Part shown: positions 38,001-46,004 of the stretch, in pieces
How the letters are laid out: every line of letters starts with the position of its first letter
How positions within the stretch are numbered: position 1 is the stretch's first letter
From: Streptomyces spiramenti
GTDB taxonomy: Bacteria; Actinomycetota; Actinomycetes; Streptomycetales; Streptomycetaceae
Assembly: GCF_012034385.1 (NCBI RefSeq)
Contig: NZ_JAAVJB010000008.1
Coordinates: forward strand, 1 to 57,761
Reading direction: 5' to 3'
DNA: 57,761 bases
Notes under the pieces: model-generated
The model's database searches: none
Told to the model about the DNA's origin: nothing
Seen by the model: the letters and a program-made list of their open reading frames with translations, nothing else
Position numbers and translations under genes: made by a program

Positions 38001-38087
38001 GGCCGGGGTGAAGTTTCCGCGCTCCGGTGGTGGCGACGACGTGCCGCCCGGGGTTGTCGCGTGACTGCTGCGCCTCACTCGCCTCAC
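35007..38087 (-). CDS. cvnA: Conservon sensor histidine kinase-like protein CvnA (copy 1)
   Basis: CvnA is the membrane sensor of the conservon. In order: basic/Pro-rich N-terminus, a membrane segment (LYAILLLPVLVALVFAGL) near residue 62, an external nitrate/nitrite-sensing-like helical domain to about 360, a second membrane segment (ALAVTALLAAFVIAGLM), a HAMP-like linker, a dimerisation region with FRLDHLATRMRRNGDN, and an ATPase domain with ELLENATSF, EIHDRGVGLP and GLFVVARLSQQHG. The last 350 residues are disordered with HGA and HGT repeats. No response regulator is encoded nearby; output is through CvnB-D. Confidence 0.94.
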   Translation of the reverse strand: MRRVRRSSHATTPGGTSSPPPERGNFTPAAPGAGGRPVGEWDAPSGGSRLAPRNWRVAPRLYAILLLPVLVALVFAGLRVHTHYDTWRGADRAERVAELVRASTTYANALLDERDLTAEPLLSGSSDDPVVERTRAHTDRARAEFESRLASAPSDARLDRRAAEVAETAAGLDDLRSAAWSGASGDAETEMGYVAIQHPVMSFANELGLGSDDLASYGRSVYAISLAQAAGSLQRALGTHILLGDEDVEARAQLRVTLSSYLHLERIARNEFVSAARPEDVARLDRALAAAGEGGQDPVAEMAAALVEPDAGSAGLADAGVTPSAWFEAVTVRFDAYRDVERELVEDAVHEARAVAADARTSMITNSALAVTALLAAFVIAGLMARAMSRNMTRLRDAALEVAEHRLPSLMSQLSQPDPGRVDTRVSPIRVTGRDEIGEVSRAFDHVHREAVRLASEQALLRGNVNTVFTNLAGRNQSLVERQLELIGGLEDNEADPEQLEHLFRLDHLATRMRRNGDNLLVLAGREPDRSWSRPVPLLDVVRAAASEVEHYERIDIVGVPPGELHGAVVTDLVHLLAELLENATSFSSPHTRVRVTATRLPDGRVMVEIHDRGVGLPAEDFALINHRLAEPPVADLDVSRRMGLFVVARLSQQHGIRVQLRPSGEQVGTTCLVMLPEGITHGGHGAAPHDAHERFTVSPVVAERPVPDVEASPRTAAELGFDDSRYGESQAVDHVGRSLRRGERRIVVEPSDARAAAPAHAPSPDGTPHGTPDGATAHGAHGAVADRTAPWRPGGGNGWHGASPGAPLHPGATGATNVPEGTYSGQEYGPDTPGTQPPHTPATHPEPAARHRFDPATSDPNTTPDRRPEGEDAYPATPPGAAHRVGSHGAELVSEGQTPTTGAGLPRREPRRRPDDRAQRQGRQGPVETPDRTPQDRQWGRGPHREAQPADTTGSGLPRRVPKANLVEHTRSEPPAGGRQVSRAPEDVRGRLTDLHRGVRQGRGAGRDRAENDHEGFGPVNDQER

Positions 38088-38534
38088 CTCTCGGTCCGGG
38101 CCGGGGTCCGGCCGCCGTCGTTTGCGGGTTTCACGGGGATTTCAGCACGGGTGGGCGGGGTGGGCCAATCCCCCGGCATCCCTGCCGTTTCACACCTTTG
38201 ACTCTCCGGAAATCCGCCATAGCGCATGATCGGCGGAGAAAACGGATTGATCACCGGGCCGTACGGAGGCGAGCGGGCACGGTCGGTTGCGATTCGAGGC
38301 CGCATACACGCAGAACCGTTGCGGAGCCGGCCGGCCGGTCGTGGGAAGACCCACACGGGGGGGGACGCACACCGGACGGATGGTGTGGCGTGGGGCACAT
38401 GCGCCCGCCGAAGCGCGAGGTGTGGGCCGAGGGGCACACACGCGCGGGCCGGCCGACGGGGCCGCGGGCAGCGGCTGACAAACAGCGCCGCGAGGGACGA
38501 CCGGGCCCGGGACCGAGAACCGGCAGACACAAAG
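38088..38534. other. Leader region of conservon 1
   Basis: These 447 bp separate cvnA copy 1 from the terminator of conservon 2. The part next to cvnA (38190-38260) is less GC-rich (TTTCACACCTTTGACTCTCCGG and GCGCATGATCGG) and probably holds the promoter, but I cannot fix the boxes. No gene is credible here. Confidence 0.5.
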
Positions 38535-38572
38535 AAGTCGGCCGCCGTCCCGAAAGGAACGGCGGCCGACTT
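38535..38572 (-). terminator. Terminator after conservon 2
   Basis: AAGTCGGCCGCCGT and ACGGCGGCCGACTT make a 14-bp perfect stem around CCCGAAAGGA. On the minus strand the stem is followed by CTTTGTGTC. It starts 14 bp after the cvnD copy 2 stop, so it ends conservon 2 before conservon 1 begins. Confidence 0.85.
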
Positions 38573-38586
38573 CGAAGTTCCGGGCG

Positions 38587-39198
38587 TCAGCCCAGGCGCG
38601 CCATGAGTGCGTGCTCGACCAGCGTGATCAGGGCGGACTTCGCGTCCGACCGGTGCCGCGCGTCCGTCGTGATGATCGGCGCGTCCGGCCCGATCTGCAA
38701 CGCCTCCCGCACCTCCTCCGGCGAATACGGCTGATGCCCGTCGAACCCGTTCAACGCAATAACGAACGGAAGACCAGAATTCTCGAAGTAATCAACCGCA
38801 GGAAAACAATCCGCAAGACGACGCGTATCGACCAGCACCACCGCACCGATCGCACCACGCACCAAATCGTCCCACATGAACCAGAAACGATCCTGCCCCG
38901 GCGTACCGAACAGATACAGAATCAGATCCTGATCCAACGTGATACGACCGAAGTCCATCGCCACCGTCGTCGTGGTCTTACCACCGGTGTGCGTCAGATC
39001 ATCGATCCCCGCAGACGCAGACGTCATCACCGCCTCGGTCCGCAGCGGATTGATCTCCGACACAGCCCCCACGAACGTCGTCTTACCCACACCGAACCCG
39101 CCCGCGACCACGATCTTCGCCGACGTCGTAGACCGCGCCGCGGCCCCGGAACCTGCCGGAGCCGCACCGCCCCCACCGCTAGAGCTTCCGAAGTCCAC
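38587..39198 (-). CDS. cvnD: Conservon GTP-binding protein CvnD (copy 2)
   Basis: Same GTPase as the gene at 33403, with P-loop GGFGVGKTTFVGAV and G3 LFGTPGQDRFW; only the last residue differs. The GTG at 39198 is inside the end of cvnC copy 2. By eye, the DNA of both copies is identical apart from about four positions across the duplicated block. Codons are T-ending, so the GC at third positions is far below that of cvnA or cvnB. Confidence 0.95.
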   Translation of the reverse strand: MDFGSSSGGGGAAPAGSGAAARSTTSAKIVVAGGFGVGKTTFVGAVSEINPLRTEAVMTSASAGIDDLTHTGGKTTTTVAMDFGRITLDQDLILYLFGTPGQDRFWFMWDDLVRGAIGAVVLVDTRRLADCFPAVDYFENSGLPFVIALNGFDGHQPYSPEEVREALQIGPDAPIITTDARHRSDAKSALITLVEHALMARLG

Positions 39199-39361
39199 TG
39201 AGCACCCTTTCAAGCAACGTCACATCAGGCTGACCACCCGGCTCACCCTCATGACCAGGCTGATGAATAGCGACAAGCCCGGCCTCCGCCAGATCGGCGA
39301 CCAGAATCCGAGCCACACCCAACGGCATCGCCAACAACGCCGAAACCTCGGCAACCGACTT
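38587..39361. repeat. Near-identical direct repeat, copy 2
   Basis: Partner of 33403-34177 in the same orientation. Long exact identity at synonymous sites, while the cvnA genes of the two operons are diverged, points to gene conversion after an old tandem duplication. Confidence 0.95.
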
Positions 39362-39589
39362 GACCTCGGCCATGCAGAGCTGGCAGATCCGCTGGTGTTC
39401 CGGCAACAGCCCTTGGAGCTGAACCGGTTCGACGCTGGTACTGACCAACGCCTCGATGGCCAACTGGTACCGGGGCCTGGTCCGGCCACCGGTCATCGCA
39501 TACGGACGCACCAGTGGCTGATCGCCGTCATCGTCGTACGGCCCGTGATGCGTGCCGTAGGAACCCTGTGAGGCGGGCGGGGTCGTCAT
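39179..39589 (-). CDS. cvnC: Conservon DUF742 protein CvnC (copy 2)
   Basis: A 136-aa DUF742 protein. The N-terminus is shorter than copy 1 (about 25 residues before LVRPYAMTGGRTRPRYQLAI). The centre differs (PVQLQGLLPEHQRICQLCMAEVKSV in pieces), but the end from SVAEVSALLA on is the same at DNA level. The ATG at 39589 has GGAGGAG five bases upstream. It overlaps cvnD by 20 bp. Confidence 0.94.
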   Translation of the reverse strand: MTTPPASQGSYGTHHGPYDDDGDQPLVRPYAMTGGRTRPRYQLAIEALVSTSVEPVQLQGLLPEHQRICQLCMAEVKSVAEVSALLAMPLGVARILVADLAEAGLVAIHQPGHEGEPGGQPDVTLLERVLSGLRKL

Positions 39590-39652
39590 AGCTCCTCCGG
39601 GTGGACATGAGGTCGGCGATGCGGACAGTGGTGCTCATGTGGGGGAGCTGGG

Positions 39653-40078
39653 TCAGTTGAGAATGCTCGTCTGGAGCTCGGCCCGCAGGTCGGGGGTGAG
39701 GACGGCGCCCGCGCGGTCGACGAGGAGCGCCATCTCGTACCCGACGAGGCCGATGTCGGCGTCCGGGTGGGCGAGCACCGCCAGCGACGAACCGTCCGAG
39801 ATCGACATGATGAAGAGGAAACCGCGCTCCATCTCCACCACCGTCTGGTTGACCACGCCGCCCTCGAAGATGCGGGAGGCGCCGGCCGTCAGCGAGGTGA
39901 GCCCCGAGGCCACCGCCGCCAACTGGTCGGCACGGTCACGCGGGAAACCCTCGGACAACGCGAGCAGAAGACCGTCGGCCGACACCACCACCGTGTGCGA
40001 CACCCCGGGGGTGTTGGACACGAAGCTGGTGATCAACCAGTTCAGGTTCTGGGCCGCCTGACTCATCGGGCTGTTCAT
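39653..40078 (-). CDS. cvnB: Conservon roadblock/LC7 protein CvnB (copy 2)
   Basis: A 141-aa roadblock/LC7 protein almost the same as copy 1. Differences include SNTPGV for ESTPGV, LALSEG for LAMSEG, GGVVNQ for GGPVNQ, and the C-terminal LQTSILN. The ATG at 40078 shares one base with the cvnA stop (TGATG) and follows AGGAGC, so the two are coupled. Confidence 0.95.
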   Translation of the reverse strand: MNSPMSQAAQNLNWLITSFVSNTPGVSHTVVVSADGLLLALSEGFPRDRADQLAAVASGLTSLTAGASRIFEGGVVNQTVVEMERGFLFIMSISDGSSLAVLAHPDADIGLVGYEMALLVDRAGAVLTPDLRAELQTSILN

Positions 40079-43000
40079 CAACGCTCCTGCCGGTAGGGGG
40101 AACCGAGTCCCTGTCCGGTGTTCTCGCCACCGGTCGTCGTTCCCGCCTGACGGCCCTGCTGGATGCCGCGGCGGAGATTGGTCAGTCGGCCCCGGACATC
40201 GCTGGGAGACCGGGAGACCTGCGGGCCGGTCGGCGCCACCTTGGTCTCCTTCTCCTTGGCGGTGCCGGCGACCAGGTTGGCACGCGGTACGCGCCGGGGA
40301 AGCCCCGAGGTGGTGACGCCACCGGCGGCCGGGGAGCGCAACTGCTCCGCACGGCGCCACCGTTCGTCGTTGGGCGATTCCCAGTTGGGTCCGTTGCCGG
40401 TCGCCGGCGGCGCCGCTGGCGTCTCGGGCCGGGACGGGGGCAGCTCCCGCGGGGCGGGCGGCGCCGGGGCGGGCGCCGCGGGGGGCTGGTGCGCCTGCGG
40501 CGGCGCGGAGGCCTCGCGGGGCAGCTCGTGCGGGGCCGGGGCGCCGTTCCGCGCTCCGAACCAGGTCGACTCGACCTGCTCGAAGATCGGGGTGCGCTCC
40601 GAAGGCCCGCCCGCGCCGTAGTGCTGCCCCTGGTGCAGCGCCGTCTGCTCCTGCTGCGGCGGCGGGGTGTAGTGCCCGAAGAGGTCGTGCGTCCCTTCCG
40701 CCTGCTGCGACCCGATGGCCGGCATCTCGGTGGTGGGCTGGTGATCGCCGGGCCCGGGACCGCTGTAGCCGTGCTGCTGCCCGTGGCGGTCGCCCGTCCG
40801 GTTCCCGTGGGGCCCGCCGCCGTACGCGCCGTGCGGGTCCTGCCCCTGCGGTGCGTGGTGGACGCCGAACGGTCCGGTGAGCTCGCCGGTGTCCCCCGGG
40901 GAGGAGACGGGGCTGGTGAACTCCGTCGCCCCACCGCCGCCCTGGTGACCGCCCTGCGCCGGGTAGCCACCGGTCGCCCCTTGACCGTGGCCCGACTGCT
41001 GCCCCGGGTGACCGGCGCCGCCGACGTGCCCGTGCGGCTGGCCCTGACCGGGCGGCAACGCGCCCGCCGGGGGGTAGCCCCCGCCGTCCACGGCCGGGAA
41101 CTCGCGGGTCGCGGAGAAGTCGTCGCCCGCGGGGTACTGCCCGGGGGCGTGGCCTGCGCCGAAGCCCTGGTCGTGACCGCGCGGGGCCTCGCCGTCCTGC
41201 ATCGGGGGTATTCGCCCGGTGTCCTCACCACGGCTCGCCCAGCTGGGACGGTCCGCGGGACGCGCGGCGTTGCCTGCCCCGGGGGCCTGGCCGGTGGGGC
41301 CGGGTCGCCCGCCCGCCGGCTCGGCGTCCTGGGGACGGGCCGTGCCGGGGCGGGAAGGGAGCGCCGCCCGGGTGGGCGGAGCGGACATCTGGTTGCGGTT
41401 CGGCGGCCCGCCGACCTCGGCGTCGCCGGGCTGGCGGCGCGGCGGCGTCTCACGGCGCAGCGTCGCGGACGGCGGTTCGGCCGCGCCCCGGGCGGCGGCC
41501 CCGTTCGGGGCGGGCTTGGGACGCCCGGCGGTCTGGGCCACCTCGGCGGGCAGCATGACCAGCGCGGTGGTGCCGCCGGAGTCCGAGGGACGCAGCTGGA
41601 TGCGGATGCCGTGCCGGAGCGACAGACGGCCGACCACGAACAGGCCCATGCGGCGGGAGACGGAGACGTCCACCGTCGGCGGGTTGGCCAGTCGCTCGTT
41701 GATTTCCCCGAGGTCCTCGGGGGAGAGGCCGATGCCCGTGTCGTGGATCTCGACGAGGATGCGCCCGTCGGGCAAGGCGTGACCGGTGACCTTGACCTTC
41801 GTCTGCGGCGAGGAGAACGATGTCGCGTTCTCCAGCAGCTCGGCGAGGAGGTGCACGAGGTCGTTGACGACGCGGCCGGCGACGTCGGTCTTGGGGACCG
41901 CCGACAGCTCGATCCGCTCGTACTGCTCCACCTCGGACGCGGCGGCGCGCAGCACGTCCACGAGGGGGACGGGGCGGGTCCAGCGACGTCCGGGCTCCTC
42001 GCCCGCGAGGACGAGGAGGTTCTCACCGTTACGACGCATGCGGGTCGCGAGGTGGTCGAGCTTGAAGAGAGAGGCGAGCTGGTCGGGGTCGGCCTCGCGG
42101 GACTCCAGCTCGGAGATCAGCGACAGCTGCCGCTGGATCAGGCCCTGGCTGCGCCGCGAGAGGTTGGTGAACATCGCGTTGACGTTGCCTCGGAGCAGCG
42201 CCTGCTCGCCGGCGAGGCGGACCGCTTCGCGGTGCACGTCGTCGAACGCCTCGGCGACCTTGCCGATCTCGTCCCGGGTGTGGACACCGACCGAGGCGAC
42301 CGAGGTGTCGATGTCCTGCGGGTCGGCCTCGCTCATCTGGCGGACGACCTCGGGCAGGCGCCGGTGGGCGACTTCCTGCGCGGTGTCCTGCAGTCGCCGC
42401 AGCGACCGGACCATGGAGCGGGCGACGACGAAGGCGCCGACGAGCGAGATGCCGAGGACGAGGATGATCACGGCACCGTTGAGGATGGCGTCGCGCTGTG
42501 CCTCGTCGCGAAGCTGCTCCGCCTGGCGCTCCATCTCGGCCAGCAGGGTCTGCTCGATGGAGTCCATCGCGTCGACCTTGGAGCGCAGCAGGTCGTAGGC
42601 GTCCTGGTCGGAGAGCTGCTCGTCCGCCAGCGCGCCCTCGGCGTCGAAGACGCGGTCGGCGAGCTGACCGGCGCTCACCACGTTGGCGATACCGCCGTCG
42701 AGCGGCTCGGTGATCTCGTCGTTGCCGTAGAGCTGCTGGAAGCTCCGCATCGACGCCTGCTCGTTCTGCTGCGCCGTCTTGCCGTAGCGCCAGTCGCTGG
42801 ACGAGAAGCCGTCGCCGCCGCGGGCCGAACCACCGCTGATCATGGCGCGCTGGATGGAGGCGTATTCCTTCGCGGCGGAGAACGCGGCCAGCGCGCGGGT
42901 GGAGTTGATCATCTCCTCGTTGCTGGTGGCCAGGGCCATGTCCTGGGAGAGCGCGAGGAGGGAGTCGATCAGCTCGTTGTAGCGACTGACGGTCTGGGAT

Positions 43001-43635
43001 ATGTACGCCGGGTCGTCGTACGCCTCGTCGCGGATGTCGCGGAGCTGGTTGAGCTGCCGGCCGATGCTGAGCACGCGGTTGCTGATGCCGGAGAGGGTGC
43101 TGTCGTCGCGGTCGATGCCGAGTGTCGCGTCGGCGAATGCGGACCGGGCACCGTCGGTGCGGTCGCGCAGCGTCGCGATGTTGCTGCCCTTGGCGCTGCT
43201 GTCACTGATCAGCGGCCCGGCGGAGCGGTCGCGCTCCTCCTGGAGCGCGGTCGCCAGGCGGGTCGCCTGCCGCGTCATGTCGGTGAGCAGCTGCATGTTG
43301 TCCAGCTGCTCGATGTCCTGGTTGGTGTCCTGGATACGGAAGACACCGAGCGCGGTGGCCGCGACGACGGGAAGAGCGATCAGCGAGACCAGGCGGGTGC
43401 TGATGCGCCAGTTGCGCATCGCCAACCGCGAGCCGACGGCGTTGGCCTCGGCGGGGTCGGTCTCGGGGACCGGGCCTTCGCCGACGCGCTCGGGGGCGGC
43501 GTCGTCGGTGCTGCCCGCGGCATGGAGGGGCTCGCCACCGTGGGGCTGCTGCCCTGTCGCCGGGCTGCTGCCCGACGGACCGCTGGGCCCCGCCTCCCCG
43601 GTGGCACTGCCTTCCTTCTTGAAACGTCCCTGCAC
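40078..43635 (-). CDS. cvnA: Conservon sensor histidine kinase-like protein CvnA (copy 2)
   Basis: An 1185-aa sensor with the same layout as copy 1. The first membrane segment is LVSLIALPVVAATALGVF near residue 85; an external nitrate-sensor-like domain follows; the second segment is AVIILVLGISLVGAFVV; then come HAMP, FKLDHLATRMRRNGEN and the ATPase motifs ELLENATSF, EIHDTGIGLSP and GLFVVGRLSLRHG. The C-terminal 400 residues are a Gly/Gln/Pro/His-rich disordered tail ending RRVPRANLV. The GTG at 43635 begins QGRFKKEGS. The sensor domains of the two CvnAs share little, whereas the downstream B-D proteins are nearly the same. Confidence 0.94.
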   Translation of the reverse strand: MQGRFKKEGSATGEAGPSGPSGSSPATGQQPHGGEPLHAAGSTDDAAPERVGEGPVPETDPAEANAVGSRLAMRNWRISTRLVSLIALPVVAATALGVFRIQDTNQDIEQLDNMQLLTDMTRQATRLATALQEERDRSAGPLISDSSAKGSNIATLRDRTDGARSAFADATLGIDRDDSTLSGISNRVLSIGRQLNQLRDIRDEAYDDPAYISQTVSRYNELIDSLLALSQDMALATSNEEMINSTRALAAFSAAKEYASIQRAMISGGSARGGDGFSSSDWRYGKTAQQNEQASMRSFQQLYGNDEITEPLDGGIANVVSAGQLADRVFDAEGALADEQLSDQDAYDLLRSKVDAMDSIEQTLLAEMERQAEQLRDEAQRDAILNGAVIILVLGISLVGAFVVARSMVRSLRRLQDTAQEVAHRRLPEVVRQMSEADPQDIDTSVASVGVHTRDEIGKVAEAFDDVHREAVRLAGEQALLRGNVNAMFTNLSRRSQGLIQRQLSLISELESREADPDQLASLFKLDHLATRMRRNGENLLVLAGEEPGRRWTRPVPLVDVLRAAASEVEQYERIELSAVPKTDVAGRVVNDLVHLLAELLENATSFSSPQTKVKVTGHALPDGRILVEIHDTGIGLSPEDLGEINERLANPPTVDVSVSRRMGLFVVGRLSLRHGIRIQLRPSDSGGTTALVMLPAEVAQTAGRPKPAPNGAAARGAAEPPSATLRRETPPRRQPGDAEVGGPPNRNQMSAPPTRAALPSRPGTARPQDAEPAGGRPGPTGQAPGAGNAARPADRPSWASRGEDTGRIPPMQDGEAPRGHDQGFGAGHAPGQYPAGDDFSATREFPAVDGGGYPPAGALPPGQGQPHGHVGGAGHPGQQSGHGQGATGGYPAQGGHQGGGGATEFTSPVSSPGDTGELTGPFGVHHAPQGQDPHGAYGGGPHGNRTGDRHGQQHGYSGPGPGDHQPTTEMPAIGSQQAEGTHDLFGHYTPPPQQEQTALHQGQHYGAGGPSERTPIFEQVESTWFGARNGAPAPHELPREASAPPQAHQPPAAPAPAPPAPRELPPSRPETPAAPPATGNGPNWESPNDERWRRAEQLRSPAAGGVTTSGLPRRVPRANLVAGTAKEKETKVAPTGPQVSRSPSDVRGRLTNLRRGIQQGRQAGTTTGGENTGQGLGSPYRQER

Positions 43636-44184
43636 TAGCGTCGCAACCTCTGGACAAGGCGCCCCACCGCTGCTGCGGCGGAACGGTGTTGAACCTGGAG
43701 CCAGGAGCTCCGTGGCGGTCGTGGGTGACCTTAGCGTCCCCGGATCGGCCGGCGTCGTGGTGGTGGTGTGCACCTGCGGCGTGACGGTCGATATCCCACG
43801 CGGTCCGTGGAATTCCAGCACAGAGCCACATCTCCAACAAGGGCCGGGATCACTCCTGGGCCATGATTGACGCTCCGCGCGCACCCCACCACGAGCCGTG
43901 GGGGGCAAGTTCGGAGGAAGCGGACTTTTGCTCGTCACCGCGCCACCGCCGCCGCCGCGCGACCAGGACGCGCAGGACCACCGGAAGTCGGCGCGTGCAC
44001 CCATTGACCGTCTTTGTCCCGGCGGGCCACCGCACCGGAATGGCGCCTTTGCATCCCCTCTCGTGATGAACCTCACAGGCGATCACCTGGGGCTTCGGCG
44101 TGGCGAGCCGACCGCCCGTCCTAGCCTCTGGTGGATGAGCCGTCCGGCGGCGAACCGAGCAGGACCGACGAAGAGGCAGCCCTC
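43636..44184. other. Divergent region between cvnA copy 2 and the repeat-peptide gene
   Basis: About 550 bp with no gene on either strand. It should hold the conservon 2 promoter and that of the small ORF. I note TTGACCGTCTTTGTCC near 44005 and CGTCCTAGCCTC near 44117 on the plus strand, without a convincing pairing. A hairpin CCCACCAC/GTGGGG-like is at about 43886-43905. Confidence 0.45.
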
Positions 44185-44361
44185 GTGAAGACGACACTCA
44201 GCAACCGCCCCACCGCCAACCCGCGTCGCACCACCCTCGTGCACCTCGCGGACACCGCAGACCTCACGCCGGAGGCCGGCCCCGTGGCGGAGTCGGTCGT
44301 GCTGCCGACCCAGACGGCGAACCCCCGCCGCACGACGCTGGTGGACCTGCCCGACGCGTGA
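44185..44361 (+). CDS. 58-aa repeat peptide with two TANPRRTTLV units, unknown function
   Basis: The GTG at 44185 (GAGG eight bases upstream) opens a 58-residue ORF that I cannot assign. It contains PTANPRRTTLVHLAD near residues 9-23 and QTANPRRTTLVDLPD near 43-57, separated by an acidic spacer. The two copies use different synonymous codons (cgtcgcaccaccctcgtg vs cgccgcacgacgctggtg), which argues that the peptide, not the DNA, is conserved. There is no signal peptide. Precursor peptides of ribosomal natural products can look like this, but no modifying enzyme lies nearby. It is divergent from conservon 2. Confidence 0.65.
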   Translation: MKTTLSNRPTANPRRTTLVHLADTADLTPEAGPVAESVVLPTQTANPRRTTLVDLPDA

Positions 44362-45427
44362 CGTCGCGACGGCGTCCCGGGCCTGAGGGCCCGGGGCACC
44401 GTCCGGACGAGGCGCGGTCACGTCGTCCGCGAACCGGGACCCGGTGGAGCCGATTCGGTGGGCTCTTCCGGGTTCTTGCCTTTCCGGGGCGGGCGAGGGG
44501 CGCGGCGTCGTGCAGTCCTCTTCCCGTGTCGGCCCACTGCTCCTCCCCCACCGCCGGCGGCACGAGGGGCGACGAGCGCGGCAGTGACGGGGCGTGGGGC
44601 GTGACGAGGCTGGCGCAGGAGGCCGGGCGCCGGGCAGATCGCGGGAGGCTCCCCGGAGGCCACGGGCGCGCCGGTCGGCGGCGCGGGACCTCGGCCCGCG
44701 AGGTGACGACGTGTCGGTGGCGGCTGCGCGGTGGGGCGCCGTGGCTCGTCGGACACTCGCGACGCCGCGGGTGAGCGGCCGACCCACGCGGTGGGGGCTG
44801 CCCCGGACAGCACCGAACGGGTGGTGCGGGGCGGGCCGTCGGCGGGGTGCCGGCCCGCACGGTGGCGGTACACGGGGGCCCGGGGCCGGCCGTCGGTCGG
44901 GGATTTCACCCTCGGCGTCCGGAGGCGGGCTCGGACGCGGAACGGCGCCCCGCCGGGGGGCGGGGCCGGCCGCGACACGTCACGGTGCCCGCGGGGCCGT
45001 GTCCGCGGTCGGCACGGGGCGGTGGCGGTGGCTCGTCACGGCGCCGTCGTGGCCGCGCGACGTGACACTCCGCACGGTGCGGGGCGGCGGCCCGCCGACG
45101 CGGGACCGGTGCGGCTCGGCCTGCCCGGAGGCGGCGGTGTCGAGCCCCGTCCACGGCGCCATGAGGCGCCGCCCGCTCGACCGTCCGGGGGCTTCCCGGC
45201 GCCCTCCCCCGCCGGGACTGGGCGGTCCCGGGAACCGGACGAAGGGGCCGCGTCGCACGCCCGATGGCACGGCGCGCCGCTGCGCTGGGTGGTGGTGGCC
45301 GCCGTGGGCGCGGGCCCGGCGGGGTGACGACCGGCCTCCGCACGCCCGGTCCGTCCCACGTGCGCTGCCGGAGCGCCGCACCGCCGCACGCTCCCGGGCG
45401 TGCGGCGGTGCCCGACGCACCTGCTCA
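44362..45427. other. 1.1-kb gene desert
   Basis: No frame here resembles a protein; long frames are Arg/Gly/Pro strings without ribosome sites. The region is full of CGTCACGG, GCACGGTG and GCACGGGGC words (for example near 44990 and 45016). Composition is like the desert before gltX. The right end abuts a MITE-like element. Confidence 0.5.
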
Positions 45428-45591
45428 GAGCGTGTTTGAGACCCCACGTCGGCTTAGCTCGCGGCGCCAGATGCGGTCAGCTGCACGGCGGAGGGGAACC
45501 CTCATACCGGGTTGTATTCGGGTGTTCCTGACAACGCAGCAGGCGGCCGTAGCTGGCGTCGCGGGCCCGGCGTGGGGTCTCAAACGCGCTC
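45428..45591. mobile_element. MITE-like element with 21-bp terminal inverted repeats and TCA target duplication
   Basis: The left end GAGCGTGTTTGAGACCCCAC-G (45428-45448) matches the complement of the right end (45571-45591) with one mismatch. TCA flanks both sides (45425-45427 and 45592-45594), a 3-bp target duplication of the TNA type made by IS5-group transposases. The 164-bp interior encodes no transposase, so it would need one in trans. The interior is less GC-rich (GGTTGTATTCGGGTGTTCC) than its surroundings. The remaining bases to accE hold nothing recognised. Confidence 0.85.
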
Positions 45592-45718
45592 TCAGCGCCG
45601 GAGGCGCCGATCCGCACCGCCCGGTGACGGACCCACGGTGGTGGAGCGGCACCCCCCCCCGCAGAGGCGCTCCGGGTGGCGAGGCCGGTGACGGGGCGCG
45701 GGCCGGGATGCCCGAAGG

Positions 45719-45925
45719 TCAGTGCTGCCAGCTGTGGGCGGAGCGGAAGCCGGTGGTCCGCTCCAGTCGGCGCCAGCCGACGGAGGTGCGGTGGACGGCG
45801 ACGGGGCGCGGCGTCGTCTCGCGGGCGCGGCCGGCGCGGGCGATCAGCAGAGCGGTGACGGCGGCGAGCTCCTCGTCGCTGGCGTTGCCCCGTTCGACCC
45901 GCACCAGGTTGGTATCGGTGGTCAT
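45719..45925 (-). CDS. accE: Acyl-CoA carboxylase epsilon subunit
   Basis: Epsilon subunits are small actinobacterial proteins that stabilise the alpha-beta carboxylase complex. The 68-aa product has NLVRVERGNASDEELAAVTALL and the C-terminal Trp/Arg-rich GWRRLERTTGFRSAHSWQH, both typical. The ATG is at 45925 with GGGGAGAA upstream. It follows the carboxyltransferase gene by 79 bp on the same strand, as accB-accE does in Streptomyces. Confidence 0.93.
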   Translation of the reverse strand: MTTDTNLVRVERGNASDEELAAVTALLIARAGRARETTPRPVAVHRTSVGWRRLERTTGFRSAHSWQH

Positions 45926-46004
45926 GTGGTTCTCCCCTCAGATCTGTGTGGCTGCGGTGATCGGTTCGATGCCGCCCGGCCCGCCGCCGTGGCGGCCGGC
46001 CGCG

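Noticed and set aside
40489-43638. 1049-aa plus-strand ORF opposite cvnA copy 2
   Set aside because: An antisense shadow of the kinase with no domain; GC-rich DNA opens such frames.
44185-44361. Calling the repeat peptide a defined RiPP precursor
   Set aside because: No cyclase, ATP-grasp ligase, radical SAM or protease gene is in reach, so the class cannot be named.
45425-45652. 75-aa ORF across the MITE
   Set aside because: It starts and ends in unrelated DNA and merely reads through the inverted-repeat element.
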